Made by a program: the position numbers and the translations under genes
In this document: positions 15,123 to 23,900 of the stretch, one piece after another
How the letters are laid out: each line of letters begins with the position of its first letter
Numbering within the stretch: the first letter of the stretch is position 1
Assembly: GCA_027487775.1 (NCBI GenBank)
Contig: JAIYCY010000025.1
Location: 335,692-399,691, forward strand
Origin: Planctomycetaceae bacterium
Lineage (GTDB): Bacteria > Planctomycetota > Phycisphaerae > Tepidisphaerales > Tepidisphaeraceae
Length of the DNA stretch: 64,000 nt
Direction: 5' to 3'
The notes under the pieces: generated by a model
What the model saw: the letters and a program-made list of their open reading frames with translations, nothing else
Database searches by the model: none
What the model was told of the DNA's origin: nothing

Positions 15123-17345
15123 ATGAGCCAGTCAGACAGTCGTTTATTCCTGCCGATCGGAACTCAGGTCTTTGCGCCGCAGTATGGATTTACGGACGCT
15201 CCACGTCGCGTGGAGGCTGCACGACGTGTGCAGGACATGGGCAGTTCGATTTTGAAGTGTGCGCTGCGGGTGGAGGCATGTGACGGAGTTCTGCCGGAGG
15301 AGGTCAAGTCGTTACGTGACGGGACGCTGTGTGAACTGGTCAGGCGTCACGCGGTGTTGCGTGAGCTTTTGGACATGCCGTTTGCTCACGTGTTTGTGTG
15401 GGCATATCCGCATGGCGGTGGAAGTTGGTCGCGTGTGCCGAGCGACGAGGAATTGGAGCACGAGCACGAAGAGCTGATGGAATTGGGCAGTTGGTTGCTG
15501 GAGCGATATGCAGGGAGCGGGCGGACGTTTTACCTTGGGAATTGGGAGGGAGACTGGCACGCGACACCTCCGGGCACAGACGCGAAACTGACAGACGCCT
15601 TGGCGGAAGGACTGATCAGGCGTTTGGGCGTTCGTCAGCGAGCGGTGGACGAGTTGCGAGAACTGGGTCGCAGCCGAGGCGTGGGCTTTTATCATTATCT
15701 TGAATTGAATCGCGTGCGCGACGCGATGGAATCGGGTGAGCGTCGCTTGGTGAATGCGGTGCTGCCGCATGTGGAGATCGACTTGGTGTCGTACAGCGCT
15801 TACGACAGCATCAATGCGTTTGCGCCGCGTCGATTGAAGGAATCGCTGGACTACATTGAACGACAGATGCGTCCGCAGGCGGAAATCGTCTCGAGGTTTG
15901 GTCGACGAGTCTTTCTGGGAGAGTACGGGTACCCGGCCAGGCGATTTTCTGAGCTGGCGATGGACGCGCGGGCGCGTGAGGTGATGAAGATCGCGCTACG
16001 ATGGGGATGTCCGTTCGTGTTGTATTGGGAGATGTACAACAACGAACGCGACGAGTCCGGCGGACAGGTCGGGTATTGGCTGATTGACGACAAGAACAAG
16101 CAGACGCTGCTTTACGAGACGCATCGGGCGTTGTGTTCGTTCGCCCGATCGCAGGAAGCGTCTTGGCATGGATCAAGTCGGGAGAAGCGTGTAGCGGACT
16201 TGATTGGCGTGATGGATCGTGTGGGCAACGACAACGACGCGGCCTCGGGCGGGGCGAGCGAGCCGCTTGAGCGCGTGCGGCGGGCGCTGGTGGTCGGCGG
16301 TGATGCGGGGATATTTGGGAGGCTGCGCCAACGTCTGCAGGCGGGCGAGTCGGTGACGGTGGGCGGTCTGGGCGGATCGATCACGCAGGGTGCTGGCGCG
16401 TCGCGTGTGGAGCATCGGTATCTTGAGCGGGTGGCGGCTTGGCTGAGGCAGAAGTGGGAGGGCTCGGAGGTTCGGGTGTTGAATGCGGGGATCGGGGCGA
16501 CGAGTTCGATTTATGGATGTCTACGGGCCGAGCAAGACCTTTTGAGTGGCGATCCCGATCTGGTGATTCTTGATTATGGCGTGAACGACGGGTCTGAGTT
16601 GTCGATGGCGCGGACGTATGAGGGATGTGTGCGACAGATGCTGGATCGAGACGATCCGCCGGCGGTGGTGTCGGTCTTTTTCATGCATCATGACGGTCGG
16701 AATGCGGAATCGACGCATGCAGAGATCGCGCGGCACTATGGGATTCCGGTGGTGAGTTATCGTGAGGCTTTCTGGCCGGAGATCGAAGCGGACCGCCTGG
16801 TATGGGAGGAGATTTCGCACGACGATGTGCATCCAAACGACCGGGGACATCGCGCGGCGGCAGACTTCATTGCGTATGTGATCGACTCGATGCTGCACGA
16901 CCCGGAAGCCGGCGCGAAGGAACCTGCGCGATCGCTTCCGATGCCTTTGCATAGCGCGTTGTGGCAGCGGGTGAGTCTGCTGGAGGCGAAAGATCTCGTG
17001 CCGATGGTGAACGAAGGTTGGCATCTGGAGAAAGACGGCGGAGCTTGGACGAGTGATCGGCCGGGTGCACGGATCGAGTTTGATGTGGCGGGTCGCGCGA
17101 TCACGCTGATGTGGCATTGCCTGCGGGCGGACATGGGTCGGGTGGAAGTGAGCATCGACGGGCAGGCAGTCGGCGTGTTTGACGGATGGTTTGCGGGAAC
17201 CTGGGGCGGATATCGCAACAGTTCAATCCTCGCCGACACGCTCGAAGATCGACTGCATCGGGTTGCGATTCGTCTTGTGGAGGATCGACATCCCGAATCG
17301 GACGGGCATCGGTTTCGCGTGTTAGGATTAGGCTCGGCACGTTGA
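15123..17345 (+). CDS. Two-domain protein: glycosidase-like N-terminal domain and SGNH/GDSL esterase C-terminal domain
   Basis: The 740-residue product has no obvious signal peptide. The first 350 residues resemble a TIM-barrel glycosidase fold: TFYLGNWEGDWH has an acidic residue after a strand, and FLGEYGYPARR a Glu near the last strands, but I cannot assign a GH family. From about residue 400 the sequence is an SGNH hydrolase: GGLGGSITQGAGAS holds the nucleophile Ser block, LDYGVNDGSE the Gly/Asn block, and DVHPNDRGHRAAADF the Asp-His pair. A C-terminal beta domain of about 110 residues follows. The combination suggests deacetylation coupled to polysaccharide binding or cleavage. The gene lies between spmB and a diverged copy of the spmB 3' end, which suggests insertion by recombination. 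ATG 15123 is preferred to a start at 15096. Confidence 0.7.
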   Translation: MSQSDSRLFLPIGTQVFAPQYGFTDAPRRVEAARRVQDMGSSILKCALRVEACDGVLPEEVKSLRDGTLCELVRRHAVLRELLDMPFAHVFVWAYPHGGGSWSRVPSDEELEHEHEELMELGSWLLERYAGSGRTFYLGNWEGDWHATPPGTDAKLTDALAEGLIRRLGVRQRAVDELRELGRSRGVGFYHYLELNRVRDAMESGERRLVNAVLPHVEIDLVSYSAYDSINAFAPRRLKESLDYIERQMRPQAEIVSRFGRRVFLGEYGYPARRFSELAMDARAREVMKIALRWGCPFVLYWEMYNNERDESGGQVGYWLIDDKNKQTLLYETHRALCSFARSQEASWHGSSREKRVADLIGVMDRVGNDNDAASGGASEPLERVRRALVVGGDAGIFGRLRQRLQAGESVTVGGLGGSITQGAGASRVEHRYLERVAAWLRQKWEGSEVRVLNAGIGATSSIYGCLRAEQDLLSGDPDLVILDYGVNDGSELSMARTYEGCVRQMLDRDDPPAVVSVFFMHHDGRNAESTHAEIARHYGIPVVSYREAFWPEIEADRLVWEEISHDDVHPNDRGHRAAADFIAYVIDSMLHDPEAGAKEPARSLPMPLHSALWQRVSLLEAKDLVPMVNEGWHLEKDGGAWTSDRPGARIEFDVAGRAITLMWHCLRADMGRVEVSIDGQAVGVFDGWFAGTWGGYRNSSILADTLEDRLHRVAIRLVEDRHPESDGHRFRVLGLGSAR

Positions 17346-17380
17346 GGGCAAGGGTATCTCTGATCGACATGTCGATGTGA

Positions 17381-17542
17381 GCGACGATTTTCGCAAGCAG
17401 CGAGACGACGCTTTGTGTGCTGGCGGGCGATTTCGGCTCGGTCGGGATCAAACGTATCCGCCGGGTGCTTTCGACGGGGCTGATCATCGATTTTGCAGCG
17501 GTCTTGTTTGCGGTGATTTTCGTCCGATGGCTGTTGACCTGA
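17381..17542 (+). pseudogene. Diverged copy of the 3' end of spmB
   Basis: These 162 bases align without any gap to 14768-14929, the last 54 codons of spmB including the stop; I count about 21 mismatches (about 87% identity). The reading frame is kept and ends at the same TGA, giving ATIFASSETTLCVLAGDFGS and so on, but there is no start codon or upstream part of the gene. It is a gene-end fragment left by duplication, positioned just after the glycosidase/esterase gene. Preservation of frame may reflect limited age rather than function. Confidence 0.9.
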
Positions 17543-17737
17543 TCGCGAGCCTGACTGGATCGAGCCGCCGAAAGGCGCGAGGCTCATTCAGATTCGCACA
17601 CATGATGTGTCCCCAGAGCGAACAAACACGGGCGAGCGGCGGTTCGAACACGCGTTGCGGTGAAGTTTTTTGGTGCATGGAAGGCTCGGTGCGGTAGGAT
17701 GCCGTGGCGGTCAGGTTCCCAATCAGGCTCAGCATAG
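17543..17737. other. Intergenic region before the second ECF sigma gene
   Basis: This stretch joins the spmB fragment to the sigma gene. A TAGGAT hexamer at 17695-17700 could be a -10 element, but no good -35 stands at 16-18 bases. No gene or hairpin is supported. Confidence 0.4.
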
Positions 17738-18361
17738 ATGTCAGACCCGGCGCATATCGGAAAGGTTCCCCATGATTCGGGCGGCGGCAAGCGAGAGATC
17801 ACATCGCTTTGCGGCGGCCCGACGGTGGAACCGTCGTCGATGTCTGCGGAGATGGTGGCGTCGATGTTTGACGAGCTTCGCTCGATCGCGCGGATGCGAC
17901 TTCGAGGTGAGCGTCGTGATCATACGTTACAGGCGACAGCGCTTGTGAATGAGGTTTTTTTGCGGCTATTTGACGAGGCGTTGAGCAAGTGGGAGAGCCG
18001 GGAACATTTTCTTGCGGCCGCTGCCGAGACGATGCGGCACATACTCCTTGAGCACGCCCGCAATCGTGGTCGCCAGAAGCGTGGCGGCGGGCGTCAGCGT
18101 GTACCGCTCTCGCTTGTGGATGTGGTGATGGAATCGGATCAAAGTGACATCGAGGCCGTTGAGTCGGCCCTGGCGAAGCTGGATGAGCAGGATGGGGCGC
18201 TGGCGCGGGTGGTGAGGCTTCGTTTTTATACGGGCCTGACGCACCACGAGATTGCCGAGGTGATCGGCAGTTCGGAGCGAACGGTTCGACGCGAGTGGAA
18301 GCTCGCGCAGGCGTGGCTCGCGAGGGAACTTGGTCCCGACTTTGACACGTTTGCAGGATGA
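17738..18361 (+). CDS. ECF-type sigma factor of the kinase-linked planctomycete group
   Basis: The 207-residue product carries FDELRSIARMRLRGERRDHTLQATALVNEVFLRLF, LAAAAETMRHILLEHARNRGRQKRGGG, and a region 4 with LARVVRLRFYTGLTHHEIAEVIGSSERTVRREWKLAQAWLARELG. This is the ECF subfamily (TIGR02999-like) common in planctomycetes, acidobacteria and similar groups, in which sigma genes sit beside a Ser/Thr kinase instead of an anti-sigma factor. The kinase starts 4 bases after the stop, so both are in one operon. The N-terminal W..GD segment common in the family is degenerate here. Promoter targets are unknown; the giant surface-protein gene is next downstream. Confidence 0.88.
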   Translation: MSDPAHIGKVPHDSGGGKREITSLCGGPTVEPSSMSAEMVASMFDELRSIARMRLRGERRDHTLQATALVNEVFLRLFDEALSKWESREHFLAAAAETMRHILLEHARNRGRQKRGGGRQRVPLSLVDVVMESDQSDIEAVESALAKLDEQDGALARVVRLRFYTGLTHHEIAEVIGSSERTVRREWKLAQAWLARELGPDFDTFAG

Positions 18362-18365
18362 CCCG

Positions 18366-20756
18366 ATGTCGTCGAACGATTGGAACCGCGTAAAGGAACT
18401 CTTCCATCAAGCTGCCGAGCTTCCGCCGGAGCAATGGCAGTCCTTTCTCGATGACCGATGCGGCCGCGGGACCGCATTGCACGACGAGGTCATGTCACTG
18501 CTCAACACGCTCGACGTCGCAGACATTCGAAGCAGTCCTCGTATCTCGGATCAACCCGTCGACTCATCGCCGACGCCCGGACCCTTGGATGTCCCGAGGC
18601 GGCTGGGGCCTTACAGGCTGATTCGCGAAGTCGGCACGGGCGGCTTTGGGACCGTCTGGCTCGCGCGGCAGGATCAACCGATCGCTCGCGACGTGGCGAT
18701 CAAGATGATCAAACCGGGCATGGACAGCCGATCGGTGATCGCGCGTTTCGAGCAGGAACGCCAATCGCTTGCGATGATGGATCACCATCACATCGCGCGC
18801 ATCTTCGATGCGGGTGCAACCGAGACGGGGAGGCCTTACTTTGTGATGGAGTTTGTTGAAGGCGAACCGATCGTGGCCTACGCCCGTCAGCACGCACTCT
18901 CACTCAGGCAGAAACTGGAGATGTTCCTTGATGTCGTGCTGGCGGTGCATCACGCGCATCAGAAGGGTGTGATTCATCGTGATTTAAAGCCGTCGAACGT
19001 GCTGGTTCGACTTATCGAAGGTCGTGCCCAACCCAAGGTGATCGACTTCGGCATCGCCAAGGCGCTCACATCAACGAGCATTGAAGGCAACTCGAACCAG
19101 AACCTGACCGCCGATCAGCAGTTGATCGGTACGTTCGACTACATGAGCCCGGAGCAGGCTTCAGGCGAATTGGATCTCGACACGCGGTCGGACATTTTCA
19201 GTCTCGGCGTTCTGCTTTACGAATTGATCACAGGAACCACGCCTCTTGCCAGTTCGTCGGTCAAGGCCTCGCATCAGACGCGGCTACGCGAACTCCTGGA
19301 AGGCGACATCGCTCCGCCCAGCTTGCGTCTGAAGCAACTTCGCACACAGTCCGCACGACTGCACGACACCACACGGGCGAACGCCACCACACGGGCGCAC
19401 GACATGCAGTCCGATTCACGTTCAAGCAGATTCCGCGTGGGCAACGAGCTTGATTGGGTCGTGATGCGATGTCTGAGCCGCGAGCGAGACGATCGCTACG
19501 AATCTGCCGACGCACTCGCGGCGGACATACGCAGATACCTCGCGGGCGAGTTGGTGTCTGCGGTCCCCCCGAGTCGGGTCTATCGGATCAGGAAGTTTGT
19601 GCGTCGACATCGCGTGGGCGTGTCATCGCTTGCGATTCTAGCCGGCTGCGTGTTGGGCTTTGGGACGCTTTATGTGCTCGGCATGGAGCGAGAGAGGCGT
19701 CAGACACTTGCGGCGCTCGACGCTGCAGAACGGGAGCGGGAAGAAGCCGTCCGGCAGAAGGAAATCGCCACGGCGGTCGCTGCCTTTCAGACGGACATGC
19801 TTGCCTCCGCCGACCCCACGGGTGAGTTCGGCGCGCGTGTAACGGTGTTGCAGGTGATGCAGGTCGCAACAACACGACTGAACGACGGCGCACTTCGCGA
19901 CCAACCCGATGTCGAGGCGGCCATCCGACTCATCATCGGCGAGACGCTCAACTCGCTCGGCGAATACGTTCAGGCGCGGCCGATCCTCGAACGCTCGGTC
20001 GAGCTCCATGAATCCTCCGCGCATCGCAGCGACGTGCTTCTGTCGAACAGCCTCAACACGCTCGGCATGTCGTGCAACCTGGCAGGCGATCACGCGAAGG
20101 CGGAGTTGCATTACACCAGGGCCCTGGAGATCCGACGCAAGCAGCTTGGTGCGGATCATCCGGAAGTTGCGACAACATTGAATAATCTTGCATCGCTGAT
20201 GCAGGACACCGATCGTGCCGCCGAAGCGGAGTCGCTTTACAACCAGGCGATCGGCATTCTTCGTAAGTCGGGTCCGCCTGAGCGGCTCGCTGATGTGATG
20301 AACAATCTCGCCTCCTTAAAGCTCGCGGGCGGTGCGAGAGAGGAGGCGACCAAGCTCCTCGAGGAGACGCTTGAACTTCGTCGCGGGTTGTATCGATCGG
20401 ATCATCCGCTGCTCGCGCAGAGCTTGAACAATCTAGCGGCAGCCTACCTGAAGGGTGGAAGACTGGCGGAGTGTGAGGCTCTGGTTCGCGAGTCGCTGAG
20501 CCTCCGTAGATCCACGCTCCCTGCGGGGCATCCCGATATCGCGAATTCGCTCGCGAACCTCGGCGTGCTATGTTACCGACAGGGCAAGCTGACGGATGCC
20601 GAGTCCTTGCTCAGGGAAGCCTTGAGTCTCCGGATCGATAAACTGGGTAAAGAGCACAATCTAAGCAAGTCCACGGCGAGGAATCTCGCGCAGGTGCTCG
20701 AAGACCTCGGCCGATCCGACGAGGCGGCGGCCCTTCGTATCGAGTTTCCCGGTTGA
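18366..20756 (+). CDS. Serine/threonine protein kinase with TPR repeats
   Basis: The 796-residue membrane protein is a Hanks-type kinase: P-loop GTGGFGTVWLA (97-107), VAIKMIKPG, catalytic HRDLKPSNVL, DFGIAKA, and SPEQASGELDLDTRSDIFSLG. After residue 415 comes a transmembrane helix (VGVSSLAILAGCVLGFGTLYVLG) and then tetratricopeptide repeats, with recurring signatures ALEIRRKQLGADHPEVATTL, LELRRGLYRSDHPLLAQSL and LSLRRSTLPAGHPDIANSL. The architecture is the standard planctomycete sigma-linked kinase, which probably phosphorylates the sigma factor or its partner. It is translationally adjacent to the sigma gene. Start 18366 is chosen because an upstream frame from 18330 lies inside the sigma gene. 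The next gene encodes the giant surface protein. Confidence 0.92.
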   Translation: MSSNDWNRVKELFHQAAELPPEQWQSFLDDRCGRGTALHDEVMSLLNTLDVADIRSSPRISDQPVDSSPTPGPLDVPRRLGPYRLIREVGTGGFGTVWLARQDQPIARDVAIKMIKPGMDSRSVIARFEQERQSLAMMDHHHIARIFDAGATETGRPYFVMEFVEGEPIVAYARQHALSLRQKLEMFLDVVLAVHHAHQKGVIHRDLKPSNVLVRLIEGRAQPKVIDFGIAKALTSTSIEGNSNQNLTADQQLIGTFDYMSPEQASGELDLDTRSDIFSLGVLLYELITGTTPLASSSVKASHQTRLRELLEGDIAPPSLRLKQLRTQSARLHDTTRANATTRAHDMQSDSRSSRFRVGNELDWVVMRCLSRERDDRYESADALAADIRRYLAGELVSAVPPSRVYRIRKFVRRHRVGVSSLAILAGCVLGFGTLYVLGMERERRQTLAALDAAEREREEAVRQKEIATAVAAFQTDMLASADPTGEFGARVTVLQVMQVATTRLNDGALRDQPDVEAAIRLIIGETLNSLGEYVQARPILERSVELHESSAHRSDVLLSNSLNTLGMSCNLAGDHAKAELHYTRALEIRRKQLGADHPEVATTLNNLASLMQDTDRAAEAESLYNQAIGILRKSGPPERLADVMNNLASLKLAGGAREEATKLLEETLELRRGLYRSDHPLLAQSLNNLAAAYLKGGRLAECEALVRESLSLRRSTLPAGHPDIANSLANLGVLCYRQGKLTDAESLLREALSLRIDKLGKEHNLSKSTARNLAQVLEDLGRSDEAAALRIEFPG

Positions 20757-20904
20757 ATCGCCGCAACTCTCAGGCCCATCAACCTGACTTCAGCACCTGC
20801 ACCGCTTTTCTTGCTTCGCTCCGATTTGTCCGTCGGTGAGCCGAAACGGCACATCCATCCGATCGGAGTGCGTCACAACAAGAACATTTGGTGAGGGTTT
20901 GGCC

Positions 20905-23900
20905 ATGCAGGGCACACAGGAACCGGTGACGGGTAAGAATCGACCTGATCGCGTTAGAGATCGACAGTTCGGCATGGTGCGAAAGGCGATCGAATTCGTC
21001 TGCGGCCGACTCGTGGATCGAACCGCTCGATACAGGTCCGAACCGCTAGAAGCGCGTCGGCTGCTCAGCTTTGTTGGCGATTTCAACAACGATTTCAGCT
21101 ACACCGCAACGGACATCGATCTGCTCAGCGCACACGTTCGCGGTAACGGGCAGTCATCTGCATTCGACCTCGACAACAATTCGATCGTCAATGCCGGCGA
21201 CCTTCGATTCATGGTGGAGAGCGTTCTCGGCACACGATTCGGCGACGCGAATCTGGACGGCGCAGTCAACGCGATCGATTCGGCGATACTGCAGGTCAAC
21301 TTCGGACTTTCGAATGTCGGCTGGGCGAGTGGAGATTTCGACGGCAGCGGTCGCGTTGATTTCGGGGACGTCGCGTTGCTCTCGCCGAACAATCCGGCAG
21401 CAGTCATCGGTGGCCCCATTCTCGCGGATCGCGCGCTCAAACTCGGCCAGGGGCTTCTGAACATCAACACCGCGATCGACGACTGGGCCGGACTCTTCAA
21501 TCTCACTCCGATCGGCGGCCAATCCCTTCCGGGTGTCGACGACTCACTCGCAACACTCACGGGCCTTGCCGCTGCGACTGCAAACATCGCACCGCAGTTC
21601 AGCCGTCCGAGTGGCGTCGTCTCGACCCTCGCCTCGCGACTCGATGCCATCGGTCTGAATCCGATATCACTTCCCGTCGCGCCCGGGCCGAGCGAACTGA
21701 TCGTCGGACTCACACGCACGTTCACCACGACCGGATCCGCACCATTCGATGACGCAACGGGTCCCCTGCTCAACGGGCTTTCGAGCGCACTCAACCTCGA
21801 CGGCAACATCGCCCATCGGGTCGATCTGACCGTCGATCTTAAACTCGGCGTCGACGCGTCCGGTTTTTACCTGCGCGGCGACAGCACACTTTCAGCCTCA
21901 CTCGCCGGCGACGGCGTGATTTCCGGTAGCTACGCGCTCCCGATCGCCACGCTCGGACTCAATCTCACCGGCACGCTTGACGCGGACTTCACGTTGACGT
22001 TCACAGCCGGCACGCCGACGGCGAAAGTCCGCACTGCACAGCTCGTCAGCAACGCTTGGACGCGTGCGCAAAGCGGGCAGGCCGTCGTCGACCTCGACCT
22101 TACGCTCACGCGCGGCGGCGAACCGACCCCGCTCGCGTTCGGCGGCGCGTGGAGCATTCCGATCAGCGGCACCTCCGTCGGGCCCGCCACAGGCGGCGTC
22201 GTCGCGCCGTCGGTCAACGATTTCGTCGACGCGGTTTTGCCCGTGCTGACCGACGGCGCACGACACTTCCTCAGCGAGTCGTTGGTGAACGAACTGGACG
22301 CCATACCGCTGCCGCTGCTGAGCGGGCTCGTCGCAATGGCAGAGCGGTTCGGCAACACGAACGCCTCCGGCGACGGATCGGCTGTGCAGGGGCTGGTGGG
22401 CGGCGCTCGCGCCACGTTCGACTTCACCGACATCGAGGACAATCAGGGAAGCCGAAAATCCGACGCCAACCGCTGGCTCAAGGTCATCGACCTGCGCCGC
22501 GCAACGGGCATGTCGGGCGAAGGCATGAAGATCGGCGTCATCAGTGACGGCGTGCAATCTCTACAGCAGGCGATCACGCTCGGCGATCTGCCTGCGTATT
22601 TGCTCGACAACGACGCGAACGGCATCGCGCATGTGAATCCCGCGATGCTCGACGGCTTCGAGCCGAACGGCGACGCCCGCGCCGAAGGCATCGCGATGAT
22701 GGAGATCATCCACGACCTCGCACCCGGCGCCACGCTCTATTTCAGCGGGGCAACGCTGGCCGATCCCGGTACGCTCTCGCCTACCGACCAATTTCTCGAA
22801 GCGGTCGACTACCTGCTCGACGCGGGCGTCGACGTCATCGTGGACGATCTGCAGTACACCGCGGAGCCCAGGTTGCGCGACGGACCGTTCGCACAGGCAT
22901 TATCGGCCCGGATCAATGCCGCGAATGCGGCCGGCCGGGATTTCCTGTTCGTCACCGCTGCGGGCAATCACAACCGCGAGATTCACAACGACGTCTTCAC
23001 CGCCGTCGCCAACGTCGACGTCGATCCGGACCCAGACGACCAGGACCTCCGCACGCTCCATCGCTTTCGGGCCCCCGGCTTGCCCGACGCGACGTCGGTC
23101 CCGATCGCGCCGACGCGTGACGGCGAGGCCGGTGCCGTGACGATCGAATGGGATCGCGACCTACCCGCCGGCGGCGTGCTGCGGATCCTCGTTCTCGACG
23201 ACGCGACTGGCGAGGTCATCTTGGAAAGCTCGCCCATCGCAGGTGCGACGCGGCAGCAGATCGTCATCGTGCCGTCGCAGGAGACCATCAAGCCGCTGCG
23301 CGAGTTTGGCTACAACGGGAAGTTCCGCATCGCGATTGAGGCCACCGCGCCGGTTCCCGACCTGACGCGGTTCAGCCTCCTCTTCTCGGGTAAGGACTTC
23401 GACGTGCCGGACGCGTGGAAGCAGGGAAGCCACGTGCTGGCCGGCTACGCGAAGCCGGAGGGCGGCGCGTACTCGCACCCGGCGTTGAACAACGTGCTCA
23501 GCGTCGGCGCGGCCGACGAGCCGATGGACCCGTCGATCGCGCCGTACCAGATCGCGCCCTATTCGGTGCGCGGCCCGTCCGTGGTCGACTTTCAGACTCG
23601 GAACATTCCGCAACTCGTCGGCATTGACGGGAACGACGTGACCGCTGTCGGCCCGTTCAAGGGTGGCAAGCCCGACTTCGACGGCACGAGCAGCACCGCG
23701 CCACAAGCGGCCGCCATCGCGGCGCTGCTCAAGCAGCGATTCCCGGCGACCGACTTCACACAGATCACGCAGGCGATGATGCTGTCAGCCAGCAGCATTG
23801 CAGGCGGGACGGGCGGGGTGTGGAACCCGAAATCGGGATTCGGCCTGATGAACGCGCTTGCGGCCGGTCAGCGCCTGGCCGGACCGGGCGGGCTCGGCGC

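Noticed and set aside
17377-17697. 106-codon frame over the spmB fragment
   Set aside because: It is not in the spmB frame; the conserved frame ends at 17542.
20836-20904. GTG start for the giant gene at 20836
   Set aside because: The ATG at 20905 has a better ribosome binding site and leaves the motif PLEARRLLS at a normal distance.
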